A program made the position numbers and the translations under genes. 64,000 bases of DNA, from the NCBI GenBank assembly GCA_900104495.1, contig FMXS01000003.1, positions 372,001 through 436,000 on the forward strand, read 5' to 3'. Positions 51,432 through 59,970 of this stretch are shown piece by piece; the stretch's first letter is position 1; every line of letters starts with the position of its first letter. The notes beneath the pieces are model-generated. The model did no database searches, was not told the origin of the DNA, and saw nothing but the letters and a program-made list of their open reading frames with translations. This DNA comes from Ruminococcaceae bacterium FB2012. Its GTDB lineage: Bacteria > Bacillota > Clostridia > Oscillospirales > Ruminococcaceae.

Positions 51432-53186
51432 ATGATAAAGAAGCTATTCAGACAAATGCTGCTGACACAGATACTGTCGTCAATGACAGTAATGGTGTGT
51501 ATGCTTATAGACAGCATCATGATCGGACGCTTCCTCGGAGTCGAATCCATGACCGCCTACGGACTGGCCGCGCCTATCCTGCTGGTGTTCGCCGCCTTCG
51601 GCAACCTTATCTCTGCGGGAGTACAGGTGGTCTGCGGCAAATTCATGGGCATCGGCGACCGGAAGGGCACCAATGCCTGTTTTTCGGCCTCGGTCATGCT
51701 GGCGCTGATAATCTCGGGCATAGGCGTGGCGCTGATACTGATATTCACCGGGCCTATCTGCACTATGCTGGGCGCAGGAGAGCCTTCGCCGCACAATCAC
51801 GTTTTCTATCTTACCAGAGATTATCTCCGGGGCTTTATAATCGGTGCCCCCGCATTTATGGCGGCTCAGATAATGGTGCCTTATATGCAGCTTTCCGGCA
51901 ACCGTCTCAGACTGGTCATCGCCGTGGCTATGATGACGGTGGGAGACATTATCTTCGACATCGTCAACGTTCTGGTGTTCAGGGGCGGCACCCTCGGAAT
52001 GGGACTGGCTTCCTCGCTGAGCTACTATATCGCTTTCATTATCGGACTGGCTTATTTCTTCAAGAAGAAATGCCTGTTCCGGTTCCGGCCTAAACTGATA
52101 AGCAAGAAGATCATAAAACAGCTGATCTTTGCCGGCATACCTACGCTGGTGAACCAGCTCAGCCTGGTGCTGCTGACCTTCCTGCTCAACAAGATACTGC
52201 TGAGCGTGGGCGGAAACTTAGCTGTCGCTGCCTATTCGGTAATATCTTCGGCGGGAAATATCTGCTACTCCTTCTCCTCGGGCATAGCCTCGGTGGCGCT
52301 GATGCTTTCCTCGATATTCTACAGCGATGAGGACAAGAACGCTCTGCGGACGGTGGTAAAGACCATGATCTATTTCTCCGCCGTGATCTGCGGAGTCGTC
52401 ACGCTGGTGGTGCTTATCGCCGCACGTCCGCTGGTGGGGCTCTTCCTTGAGAACCGGGCCGCCGAACACCTTGCGGTGGTGGGTATGCGGTGGTTCGTAC
52501 TGTCGCTGGTGCCCTGCGCTTTCAATACCTGCTTCAAGAACTACTATCAGGGCATCGACCGCATCAAGCTGACGCAGGTGATCTCGGTATTGCAGAACTT
52601 TGTGCTGCCTACGCTGGCGGCCTTCATACTCAGCCGCTTCCTGCGGATAAACGGGGTATGGCTGGGCTTCCTTACCGGCGAAGTGCTGACGCTGGTGTTC
52701 ATAACGATATTTGTGTTCCGGGAAAACAAGACTGTTGCCTTTACCGCCGAGAACTACTCCCTCATCCCCGAAGATTTCGGCGTGCTGGACGAGGACTGCT
52801 TTGAGCGTACTATCGCGGACCCCGAAGATGTTACGAGGGTCTCCGAAGCGGCATCGAGGTTCTGCACCTCCCGTGGGCTGGACAGCCGCCTGAGCAAAAT
52901 GATCGCCCTCTGCATCGAGGAAATGGCCAAAAACACCATACAGCACAGCTTCCACAAGGACGAAAAAGAGCACAACATTGACATCAGGATACTGATAAAA
53001 GAGGACGGCCCCGTACTGCGCATCCGGGACAACTGCGTAAACTTCGACCCGGTGAAGTATTTTGAGATCCACAAGGAAGAAGAGGGCCGCGAGGACCACA
53101 TCGGCATACGGATGGTAATGGGCATGGTCAAGAAGGTGAACTACGTCAACACCCTCGGTCTGAACAACCTCACGCTGACAATATGA
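51432..53186 (+). CDS. MATE-family transporter fused to an RsbW-like ATPase domain
   Basis: The 584-aa protein has twelve predicted membrane helices of the MATE multidrug exporter fold (from LLTQILSSMTVMVCMLIDSI; FAGIPTLVNQLSLVLLTFLL marks the second half). A C-terminal GHKL/HATPase domain of about 125 residues follows, with N-box ALCIEEMAKNTIQHSF, G1-like VLRIRDNCVNFDP and DHIGIRMVMGMVKKVNY. This resembles anti-sigma serine kinases of the RsbW/SpoIIAB type. The combination suggests a transporter with an attached ATP-binding regulatory domain. No anti-anti-sigma gene is adjacent. Confidence 0.9.
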   Translation: MIKKLFRQMLLTQILSSMTVMVCMLIDSIMIGRFLGVESMTAYGLAAPILLVFAAFGNLISAGVQVVCGKFMGIGDRKGTNACFSASVMLALIISGIGVALILIFTGPICTMLGAGEPSPHNHVFYLTRDYLRGFIIGAPAFMAAQIMVPYMQLSGNRLRLVIAVAMMTVGDIIFDIVNVLVFRGGTLGMGLASSLSYYIAFIIGLAYFFKKKCLFRFRPKLISKKIIKQLIFAGIPTLVNQLSLVLLTFLLNKILLSVGGNLAVAAYSVISSAGNICYSFSSGIASVALMLSSIFYSDEDKNALRTVVKTMIYFSAVICGVVTLVVLIAARPLVGLFLENRAAEHLAVVGMRWFVLSLVPCAFNTCFKNYYQGIDRIKLTQVISVLQNFVLPTLAAFILSRFLRINGVWLGFLTGEVLTLVFITIFVFRENKTVAFTAENYSLIPEDFGVLDEDCFERTIADPEDVTRVSEAASRFCTSRGLDSRLSKMIALCIEEMAKNTIQHSFHKDEKEHNIDIRILIKEDGPVLRIRDNCVNFDPVKYFEIHKEEEGREDHIGIRMVMGMVKKVNYVNTLGLNNLTLTI

Positions 53187-53200
53187 TAACAATTAATGCA

Positions 53201-53238
53201 GGCTCGTATCACAATTGCGGGCCTGCTTTGTTTTTCGG
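53201..53238 (+). terminator. Terminator after the MATE fusion
   Basis: GCAGGC pairs with GCCTGC over a 17-nt loop, followed by TTTGTTTTT. The stem is short, so efficiency is uncertain. Confidence 0.6.
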
Positions 53239-53321
53239 AGAATTATCGCATTAACTTGCTAAAATATCTCTGCTTTTTAACGACCGCTATTGTTTATAAT
53301 GCTGAAAATGACTTCCGTATC

Positions 53322-53350
53322 TTGTTTTTACTGTATAATAATGATATAAT
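53322..53350 (+). promoter_or_regulatory. Promoter of the tandem zinc-ribbon membrane genes
   Basis: TTGTTT (53322-53327) and TATAAT (53345-53350) with a 17-nt spacer. A second TATAAT lies inside the spacer (53333-53338), so the start may be mixed. Confidence 0.65.
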
Positions 53351-53418
53351 AATTTATACAAACGTTTGTAACGTTTTGAAATTAAAAACTTAACCATATC
53401 ATGAAAGGTGGAGTTCCC

Positions 53419-53997
53419 GTGTTTTGTCCTCATTGCGGAGCACAGCTCCCTGACGGAACGGCTTTCTGTACATCCTGCGGCAAGCCTACCGCACAGCAGG
53501 CACCCGATCAGCAGGCTTTTCAGCAGCAGCCCTATCAGCAGCAGCCGACAGGCGGCAGCGGCGCACCTGCGGATGATTTCAATCCGAAGATACTGTCTGA
53601 AAAATTTATGGCGAATGTCAAGAACCCCGCAGGCTGGGGCATCCCTGCTTATGTAGCCCTGGGCGGTGCGTTCCTGTTCTTCATTTCGCTGTTCCTGCCC
53701 TATCTTAGTGCAAAGGTCTTCAGCGTCGTTTCTGTCAGCTTTATGAGCAGCGGGTTCTTTCACATCCTGCTTGCCTTCATCTTCATCCTGCTTGTTGATT
53801 TCACAGCTATCGCAAACAGAGGTCTTTCGATGATGTGTGCAGGCGGCGTGATGCTTCTGTTCACCATATTTGAAGCTATCGGAAATTCCAGCTCCGTGAC
53901 CTCCTTCGGCGTAGGCTTCGTATTTATGCTTATCGGCTCCCTCGCGGCAGTCGGCGGCGGCGTATGGAAGTTCCTCAACGAGAAGAAGGGCATTTGA
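53419..53997 (+). CDS. Zinc-ribbon/Gln-rich four-helix membrane protein
   Basis: The 192-aa protein begins with a zinc ribbon (VFCPHCGAQLPDGTAFCTSC), then a Gln/Pro-rich linker and about four membrane helices (AYVALGGAFLFFISLFLPYL and FHILLAFIFILLVDFTAIA, for example). GTG at 53419 is taken as start because AAAGGTGG precedes it at the same spacing as in the paralogue downstream; an in-frame ATG lies at 53401. It forms a tandem pair with the next gene and shares the N-terminal signature of the 15-17 kb proteins. Function unknown. Confidence 0.82.
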   Translation: MFCPHCGAQLPDGTAFCTSCGKPTAQQAPDQQAFQQQPYQQQPTGGSGAPADDFNPKILSEKFMANVKNPAGWGIPAYVALGGAFLFFISLFLPYLSAKVFSVVSVSFMSSGFFHILLAFIFILLVDFTAIANRGLSMMCAGGVMLLFTIFEAIGNSSSVTSFGVGFVFMLIGSLAAVGGGVWKFLNEKKGI

Positions 53998-54045
53998 GCT
54001 TTTTCCCGAATAAAAACGATCTAACTTACGAAAGGTGGAATAATC

Positions 54046-54666
54046 ATGTTTTGTCCTAAGTGCGGAGCACAGCTCCCTGACGGAACTACTTTCTGTACAT
54101 CCTGCGGTCAGCCCCTCGCTCAGCAGGCAGCGCCTCAGCAGCAGGCTTATCAGCAGCCTCAGTATCAGCAGCCGCAGTACCAGCAGCAGGCTTATCAGCA
54201 GCCGCAGTATCAGCAGCAGCCTGTTTATCAGCAGCCCTATCAGCCGCTGCCGACACAGCCCTTTACCTCTGACGGCATCCTCAAGACCTTCCTGCACAAT
54301 CTGACCAATCCCAAGAGCTGGGGCGTTCCTCAGTTCATCGCACTGGGCGCATCCTTCCTGTACTTCATGGCAATGATAATGCCCTATGTCAGCTACGGCT
54401 CCAACTCGACCAGCTATTTCTCGGCCGGCGCATCCAGCGTTATCCCCGCTATCTTCCTGATCCTCGGTGTGTGCTGCGTTGCATTCACCAAGAACGGCAT
54501 CATGATGTGCGGTATCGGCCTTGTGGCGTTCTTCCGCACACTGTTCGGCGGCGCAAGCGTTGCAAGCAGCATCTCCCTCAGCGTGGGCTTCGTGTTCATG
54601 CTTCTTGCTTCTATCGCCTGTGTAGGCGCAGGTGTGTTCCAGTTCATTCTTGAAAAGAAGGGCTGA
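54046..54666 (+). CDS. Zinc-ribbon/Gln-rich four-helix membrane protein, paralogue
   Basis: The 206-aa protein has the ribbon MFCPKCGAQLPDGTTFCTSC, a strongly repetitive linker of QQPQY/QQQAY units (about residues 24-72) and four membrane helices of the same layout as the upstream gene (VPQFIALGASFLYFMAMIMP and SVGFVFMLLASIACVGAGVF). The pair evidently arose by duplication. AAAGGTGG precedes the ATG. The linker could mediate low-complexity self-association. Not recognised beyond the zinc ribbon. Confidence 0.83.
   Translation: MFCPKCGAQLPDGTTFCTSCGQPLAQQAAPQQQAYQQPQYQQPQYQQQAYQQPQYQQQPVYQQPYQPLPTQPFTSDGILKTFLHNLTNPKSWGVPQFIALGASFLYFMAMIMPYVSYGSNSTSYFSAGASSVIPAIFLILGVCCVAFTKNGIMMCGIGLVAFFRTLFGGASVASSISLSVGFVFMLLASIACVGAGVFQFILEKKG
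54118..54250 (+). repeat. CAG-rich repeat coding a Gln/Tyr/Pro linker
   Basis: Imperfect tandem units such as CAGCAGCCTCAGTAT repeat about eight times within the second zinc-ribbon gene. Slippage-prone, likely to vary in copy number. Confidence 0.75.
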
Positions 54667-54685
54667 CCGATCTACCCAAAAGCAC

Positions 54686-54716
54686 AGCGCACGGTTTTCC
54701 GCCGTGCGCTTTTTTG
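54686..54716 (+). terminator. Terminator of the tandem zinc-ribbon genes
   Basis: AGCGCACGG pairs with CCGTGCGCT over a short loop, followed by six T residues. Confidence 0.88.
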
Positions 54717-54877
54717 TCTCGGGGGCTGGGATATTCGGTATAATATCACAACACGGGATAATATATTTGTGCAAAGCGCTGATTTTTTGGTTTTTGCCGG
54801 AACGGCTATCGACTGGGACCCCGGAAATGTAGTATAATAGATATGCTACTAAAAACGCCCGGAAGGGGGAGAAAACC

Positions 54878-55534
54878 TTGAAGGTATACAGCAGCGACAT
54901 CACTATGGATCCCTCGGGATTCGTCGTCCTCGCGGACTTCGTTCCCACGGTCATCCAGGAGATACGCTATTACTCCACCTATAACTTCATCGGCGAGCGC
55001 ATCGACGGCTACGAGGAGCCCTGCGCCCTTATCACCAAGGAGGCCGCGCGAGCCCTTAAAGGCGTCAGCGGTGAGCTTTTCGTCAAGGGCTACCGGCTCA
55101 AGGTATTTGACGCCTACCGCCCCGCCGCCGCCGTGAGACAGTTCGTCCTTTGGGGCATCGAGGATACCGACATCCGCATGAAGCCCTATTTCTATCCCGG
55201 ACTGGAAAAGCAGGAGCTTTTCCGCAAGGGCTATATCGCCAAGCGCTCCAGCCACAGCCGGGGCAGCGCCGTGGACCTTACCCTGCTGGATATGAAAACC
55301 GGTAAGGAGCTGGATATGGGCAGTCCCTTCGACCTGTTCAGCGAAGTTTCCCACCCCGGCTGCCGCAGCATCACCGAGGAGCAGTTCGAGAACCGGATGC
55401 TTCTACAGAGTGCAATGGTCCGTAACGGCTTTGAGCCTATCGACTGCGAGTGGTGGCATTTTATGCTGAAAGACGAACCCTATCCCGACACCTATTTCGA
55501 GTTCCCCGTCTCGTCGGAGTATCTGAAACGGTGA
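54878..55534 (+). CDS. D-Ala-D-Ala dipeptidase, VanX/DdpX family (M15D)
   Basis: The 218-aa enzyme has the zinc-binding set of the family: HSRGSAVDLTLLD (His and Asp ligands) and CEWWHFMLKDE (catalytic Glu and third ligand His), preceded by GYRLKVFDAYRPAAAVRQFV with the conserved arginine. It hydrolyses D-Ala-D-Ala. The start codon is TTG (54878), supported by GGAAGGGGGAG; a TATAAT lies at 54833. No vanRS, vanH or ligase genes are near, so a role in cell-wall dipeptide recycling is likelier than vancomycin resistance. No signal peptide. Confidence 0.9.
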   Translation: MKVYSSDITMDPSGFVVLADFVPTVIQEIRYYSTYNFIGERIDGYEEPCALITKEAARALKGVSGELFVKGYRLKVFDAYRPAAAVRQFVLWGIEDTDIRMKPYFYPGLEKQELFRKGYIAKRSSHSRGSAVDLTLLDMKTGKELDMGSPFDLFSEVSHPGCRSITEEQFENRMLLQSAMVRNGFEPIDCEWWHFMLKDEPYPDTYFEFPVSSEYLKR

Positions 55535-55607
55535 CGAAGGCAGCTGACTGCGCCGGGCCCGGCGGTCCGGAGCAGCTGACATATATATTTTTCGGAGGTA
55601 ATGAAAA

Positions 55608-56213
55608 ATGAACAAAGAAAACAAGAACCTGAACCTTGTCCTGCGTATAGGTATCATCCTGACCTGGATCATGAGCAACGTGAGCTTATTCATGATCTTT
55701 TCCGGCCTGAAGAATATCAACACCGACGGCCTTAACAAGGACAACGTGGCCGACAGAATGCTGGATGTGATCTCCGGCTTCGCCAAGAACACCTCATTCT
55801 ACTATGTGGTCATCGGCATGACCGGCGCCTGCCTGCTCCTCTCCATTGTAACAAGATACAAGACTTCTATTGTTTCCTTCATCTTCAAGATCCTGAGCAT
55901 CGGCTTTACGCTGCTCTGCCTCCTCACCGGCACGGAGTATATAAACGCTCTCCGCTCCTGCAAGGATCTGGCCGACGGTGCTTTCTCCGGTCATGACGCT
56001 GCTTCCGTAGCTGCCACACTTGCCGAAGCCGGCGTTGCCGACGCAGAGGCAATTGCAGAAACTCTTACCGATCCCAACAAGGCTGCTGCCGCACTGGGCG
56101 CATATCTTTTCCCTATCCTCATTTTCTTCATCCTGACTATCACCTCGATCCACTGTCTTGTTAAGAGAAGCGACCCCAACAACCGTCAGCAGAACGTACA
56201 GGAGCAGTATTAA
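55608..56213 (+). CDS. Four-helix membrane protein of unknown function
   Basis: The 201-aa protein has four predicted membrane helices: LRIGIILTWIMSNVSLFMIF, TSFYYVVIGMTGACLLLSIV, FIFKILSIGFTLLCLLTG and YLFPILIFFILTITSIHCLV. An Ala-rich external loop separates helices three and four. A TCGGAGG site precedes the ATG. It follows the dipeptidase by 73 nt and may be in the same transcript. It ends just before repeat copy B. Not recognised. Confidence 0.78.
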   Translation: MNKENKNLNLVLRIGIILTWIMSNVSLFMIFSGLKNINTDGLNKDNVADRMLDVISGFAKNTSFYYVVIGMTGACLLLSIVTRYKTSIVSFIFKILSIGFTLLCLLTGTEYINALRSCKDLADGAFSGHDAASVAATLAEAGVADAEAIAETLTDPNKAAAALGAYLFPILIFFILTITSIHCLVKRSDPNNRQQNVQEQY

Positions 56214-56220
56214 GCAAGAA

Positions 56221-56490
56221 CAGGGCCGCACAAAGCAGTAAACCAAACCGCGAAGCACGTTAAAAGTTTCGGTCAAGCCTTTTCCAAAGGCTTGCGGGTT
56301 CTTAGGGCAGAGCCCTAAGCGGAGCTCGAGGCAGAGCCTCGTTCGGCGCGTCAGCGACGACCCCGGCGCTGCACACAAAGAACAACAGGGAGACAAAAGT
56401 TGTCTCCCTGATTTTTTTGCGTGGACAAACCAAAAAGTGCGGTCGGACGGCTTTCGCGCCCTGGACTGCGGAACTCGCTTCGCGGTTTTT
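56221..56490 (-). repeat. Dispersed intergenic repeat, copy B (partial)
   Basis: This block contains, in inverse orientation, the core of copy A (GCGGAGCTCGAGGCAGAGCC and CCCCGGCGCTGCA) and lacks other parts. It carries a terminator-like hairpin CAGGGAGACAA/TTGTCTCCCTG at 56386-56410 followed by seven T residues. The block lies exactly between the four-helix protein and the 3' end of the GH43 gene. Confidence 0.75.
56386..56418 (+). terminator. Terminator inside repeat copy B
   Basis: An 11-bp stem, CAGGGAGACAA and complement, with a 3-nt loop and a T7 tail. A related hairpin occurs in copy C near 58446-58474. Confidence 0.8.
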
Positions 56491-58105
56491 ACCCCGCCTT
56501 GCCCTTTTTCCCTTTCCGCTTTATCAGAATGAACGCCGCCGCTCCCAGCAGAAGCACTCCACCGCCTATGGCTATGTATACCCAGGCCCCGAGCGGCTTC
56601 TTCTCCGATGCGATCTTCCATTCCGTGAGAGTCATCCCCCCCTCGGAGAAAATGAAGTACAGGTCGTGTACCCCCGAGATCTTTTGCGGGAGTATCTCTC
56701 CCTCGCAGTCGTTAAGCTCCGCCGACGCCGATTCCAGAACAGCCAGCTGTTCGCCGTCGGTGGCGTCCAGCCGGACTTCTACCTTGCCTTTGCCCTTGAC
56801 CTTCCCCGTGAACTTGATGATAAGGTCCTCGGTGTCGCCAAAGTCCGCCTGCTTGAAGCTGGTCCAGGCTCCGGCTTTTTCCGTTATCACCGTTGGAGAC
56901 TTCATATCCGTCTGATCGACGGTTATCCCCGCACCGTTGCAGAAACGCGCTCCGCTGTGGGGCTCGTAGGCCGAAACGCTTTCCGGCGGCGTAAGCACGC
57001 CTTCCTTGGAGCCCTCCAGATCCTCGATCTTCACCGCATCCTCGTCCACATTTATCTCGTTGACGCAGATGCTCCGGTAGCCTCCGTTGACCCTTCTTGC
57101 CCTTTTCAGCATCATCGTATGGTAGAGCATATACCACTTGCCCTTGTACTTTTGAAGGTGGGTGTGGTTGTTGGAATAGTCAAAGCCGAAATCTCCGGGG
57201 TTTTTCAGACACACGCCGCCCATTTCCCAGCTGTCGGAGTTTAAGGGCGTTTTGGTCTTCATATAGATCATAGAGCAGGCTCCGGGAGCGGCGCCCTCGT
57301 ATTTCCAGTCGCTGTGATCGTTCCAGTCGGAGCAGTAGGTGTAGACATAGGTGCCGTTGATGTAATTCAGTTCGCTGGCTTCAAAGAAAAAGGGAGCGGG
57401 GATAGTGGTGAAATCGCTGTCGAAGGAGACCATATCTTTCCCCAGCTTGACGATCTTCGACGAACCGGGATAGGTCTGATCCGCGCCGTCGGCACGTCCG
57501 CCGCCGAAGGCCAGCCAGCCGTCGCCGTTTTCGTCGATGACGGCTCCCGGGTCAAAGGGACTGGGACAGTCCTTGAGGCCGGGGTCGGTGTAGTCGATAA
57601 GAGGCTTTCCGAGAGGGTCGCTCCAGGGGCCGAGGGGGTCGGTGGCGGTGATGACTCCCACGCCTGTACCGTTGTTGGAGAAATAGAGATAGAAGTGAGT
57701 GAGTCCGTCATCCTCCACACGGGAGACCACGGAAGGGGCCCAGGAATTCCTTATCCAGGGGGCGACTTCGCCCACGTTGATGATCCCGTGCCACTCCCAG
57801 TTTATCATATCCTCGGTAGAAAGCACCACGAGGGATTTGATCTTCTCGTATGTATTGGCTTTTTGCTCGTTAGTCTCGTCGCACTGCTGCTGATCGTTGG
57901 TACCAAAGACCCAAAGTCTGCCGTTATACTCCACGGCGGTGGGGTCGGCGCAGTAGACCTGAGACGTAAGCGGGTTATTTTTTGCGATACCGATATTTGG
58001 CTTATTGACGTAGGAATAATCCTCTGCTTGGCAGGAGATATTTCCGCAGACTGTCATGACAGCCGCCGAGATCAAAGCGGCGGCACGCCGGAATATTTTA
58101 CGCAT
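56489..58105 (-). CDS. Membrane-anchored GH43 glycoside hydrolase
   Basis: The 538-aa protein has a signal peptide (RAAALISAAVMTVCGNISCQ) and a five-bladed beta-propeller catalytic domain of GH43: the base aspartate is in VYCADPTAVEYNGRLWVFGT, and blades have SPFDPGAVIDENGDGWLAFG. A C-terminal beta-sandwich (about 400-490), a last membrane helix (GAWVYIAIGGGVLLLGAAAF) and a basic anchor follow. The frame extends to 58639 through repeat copy C, but AAGGAGG lies 6 nt before the ATG at 58105. It probably removes arabinose or xylose side chains at the cell surface. The gene is flanked on both sides by repeat copies. Confidence 0.92.
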   Translation of the reverse strand: MRKIFRRAAALISAAVMTVCGNISCQAEDYSYVNKPNIGIAKNNPLTSQVYCADPTAVEYNGRLWVFGTNDQQQCDETNEQKANTYEKIKSLVVLSTEDMINWEWHGIINVGEVAPWIRNSWAPSVVSRVEDDGLTHFYLYFSNNGTGVGVITATDPLGPWSDPLGKPLIDYTDPGLKDCPSPFDPGAVIDENGDGWLAFGGGRADGADQTYPGSSKIVKLGKDMVSFDSDFTTIPAPFFFEASELNYINGTYVYTYCSDWNDHSDWKYEGAAPGACSMIYMKTKTPLNSDSWEMGGVCLKNPGDFGFDYSNNHTHLQKYKGKWYMLYHTMMLKRARRVNGGYRSICVNEINVDEDAVKIEDLEGSKEGVLTPPESVSAYEPHSGARFCNGAGITVDQTDMKSPTVITEKAGAWTSFKQADFGDTEDLIIKFTGKVKGKGKVEVRLDATDGEQLAVLESASAELNDCEGEILPQKISGVHDLYFIFSEGGMTLTEWKIASEKKPLGAWVYIAIGGGVLLLGAAAFILIKRKGKKGKAG

Positions 58106-58136
58106 GATGTTCCTCCTTAAAAAGCAATAAAAATCA

Positions 58137-58700
58137 ACGCTAAAGCGGCAGGGGCGTGCCCCTGCACCCAACTCCGCCGCAAACAACGGAGTGCAGGAAA
58201 CAAGATAGTGATGCGGCGGGACCGCACAAAGCGGTAAACCCAAACGCGAAGCGAGTTCCGCAGTCCAGGGCGCGGTAGCCCTGGCGAGGACAATTTTTCC
58301 TCGCAAGCTCGGAAAAATCGGGGCGGAACCCTCGCGGGTCAAGGGCAGAGCCCTTGCAGGGTCTGGGGCTGGCCCTAGCGGAGCTCGAGGCAGAGCCTCG
58401 TTCGGCGCGTAAGCGACGACCCGGCGCTGCACAAGATAACGATAGGGAGACCAAGCTGTCTCCCTATTCTTTTTGCGTGGACAAACCAAATGCAGCGCCG
58501 GAAAAGTTATCCTCCCGCACTCGCAGGAAACAGCGAGTGTAACGAGCGTCTTTCCGTCCCCCGACGAACTATTTGAGGAGCGCAAATCGGGAACCTGCCC
58601 CGCCCTTAATATTAGAGCAGATTTCCAACATAGATTCACGCCCCGATTCGGGGGCTTTCCGGTCGCCCCCGAACCCCTTCGGGTGCATCCCTACCGAGTG
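58137..58700 (-). repeat. Dispersed intergenic repeat, copy C (full length)
   Basis: The block is the reverse complement of copy A with local changes: it has the GGCAGGGGCGTG end, the AACGGAGTGCAGGAAA segment, the CCAGGGCGCGGTAGCCCTGG palindrome, the GGCAGAGCC core, the CACTCGCAGGAAACAGCGA segment, GCGTCTTTCCGTC and the CCCCCGAACCCCTTCGGG end. It carries an added hairpin GGGAGACCAAGCTGTCTCCC. It lies just upstream of the GH43 gene. Confidence 0.8.
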
Positions 58701-58707
58701 GTCCTAC

Positions 58708-59020
58708 AGACGGAAAGACGCTCGGTCAAAAATTCACGCAAGCGTGAATTTGTTCCCTCGCTGTTTCCTGCGAGTGCAGAAAACTACTTTTTCCGGCGCT
58801 GCATTTAGTTTGTCCTCACGGCTGATGTTCGGAAAACGGCTTTTGCGCCCTACTGTTATTGAGTGCAGCGCCGGGGTCGTCGCTGACGCGCCGAGTGGGA
58901 CTCTGTCCCACGCCCTGCTGGGGCCAGCCCCAGACCCCGCAAGGGCTCTGCCCTTGACCCGCCAGGGCTACCGCGCCCTGGACTGCGGAACTCGCTTCGC
59001 GTCCGATTTTTCCGCGTTTT
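58708..59020 (+). repeat. Dispersed intergenic repeat, copy D (partial)
   Basis: Starting at ACGGAAAGACGCTC, this block follows copy A in the same orientation to its GCCAGGGCTACCGCGCCCTG end, so it is a truncated copy head-to-head with copy C. The pair C-D therefore forms a large inverted repeat of about 300 bp per arm. Confidence 0.78.
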
Positions 59021-59137
59021 TTGCCATTATAACACACCTCTCTGATATTTACAAGGTGAAAATCCGAATATGCGCAAAATGATAACTCTTTGTGCACAAA
59101 AATACAGGACGGAGTTTCCTCCGCCCTGTTATGTCGG

Positions 59138-59800
59138 TCATTTCGCGTTCTCTTTGTCCAGCTCCTCGCGCCAGGAGGCGTCCATGCACTTCGCCTTGCG
59201 GTTCATGGAAACCGCCGCTCCCACTGCCCTGAACAGCATCGCCGTCCCCAGGCCGGAAGGCTTGTAGTTAACAGCTCTCTCCTCGCAGATGCCAATGTCG
59301 GCAGCAGCCGCAGCAGCGTCTATGTTCGCCCCCAGGAAAATGAACTCCCAGCCGGCTTCCTGCTGCCTGCTTATCAGCTTCTTGACCTCGGCAGCCCTGT
59401 ACTTCCGGGAGGCGTTCTCCATGCCGTCGGTGGTGATGACAAAAAGCGTCTTGCCCGGAACGTCCTCTTTGCGGGCGTACTTGTGGATGTCGGTGATGTG
59501 CTTGATAGTTTCGCCAACAGCGTCGTAAAGAGCAGTGCAGCCCATTGGCTCGTAGTCCTCACGGGTGAGGTCTTTGATGTCCTCCATCGGGATGCGGTCG
59601 TGAACGGTGCGCATATCGTCCGAGAACATTACGGTGGTGACGTAGGCCTTGCCTTCGGTGCCGCGCTGCTTGCCCAGCATGGTGTTGAAGCCGCCTATGG
59701 TGTCATCCCTCAGCGGGGCCATGGAGCCGGATGCGTCAATGATGAATACCAGCTCGGTAACAGTGTTCTTGGTGTCGGATACGGTATTGGTCTTTTTCAT
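59138..59800 (-). CDS. VWA-domain protein (TerY-like)
   Basis: The 220-aa cytosolic protein is a von Willebrand factor type A domain with the complete MIDAS motif: ELVFIIDASGSMAPLRDDTI (DxSxS), the threonine in MGCTALYDAVGE and the aspartate in LFVITTDGMENASRK. Similar stand-alone VWA proteins are linked to tellurite/stress clusters or phage genes, but no ter genes are near. An AGGAGGTAATCACT precedes the ATG. It is divergent from the C39-like gene, with a palindrome between them. Confidence 0.88.
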   Translation of the reverse strand: MKKTNTVSDTKNTVTELVFIIDASGSMAPLRDDTIGGFNTMLGKQRGTEGKAYVTTVMFSDDMRTVHDRIPMEDIKDLTREDYEPMGCTALYDAVGETIKHITDIHKYARKEDVPGKTLFVITTDGMENASRKYRAAEVKKLISRQQEAGWEFIFLGANIDAAAAAADIGICEERAVNYKPSGLGTAMLFRAVGAAVSMNRKAKCMDASWREELDKENAK

Positions 59801-59884
59801 AGTGATTACCTCCTGTATAGTCTGCGGGGCGGGCCCCTTTGTTTTCCTTACAGCTACAGTATATCACTTCCCGAAAAAGAAAAG

Positions 59885-59901
59885 GTCGCTTTTCAAGCGA
59901 C
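59885..59901. repeat. Palindrome between divergent VWA and C39-like genes
   Basis: GTCGCTT and AAGCGAC flank a 3-nt loop, just upstream of the promoter of the 59971 gene and near the expected promoter of the VWA gene. It could be an operator. Confidence 0.45.
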
Positions 59902-59914
59902 AATTTTCTCCGGC

Positions 59915-59943
59915 TTGACTTCACCGCGGCGCCGGAGTATAAT
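59915..59943 (+). promoter_or_regulatory. Promoter of the C39-like gene
   Basis: TTGACT (59915-59920) and TATAAT (59938-59943) with a 17-nt spacer, 27 nt before the ATG. Confidence 0.8.
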
Positions 59944-59970
59944 ATAGTAAAAGACAAAGGAGCAGGAGAA

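Noticed and set aside
53287..54954. A 555-codon minus-strand frame across the zinc-ribbon genes
   Set aside because: It arises opposite the Gln-rich codons (CTG runs giving Leu repeats) and has no start context or family match.
54878..55534. Vancomycin-resistance cluster
   Set aside because: Only a VanX-like dipeptidase is present; no vanH, ligase, vanR or vanS genes are near.
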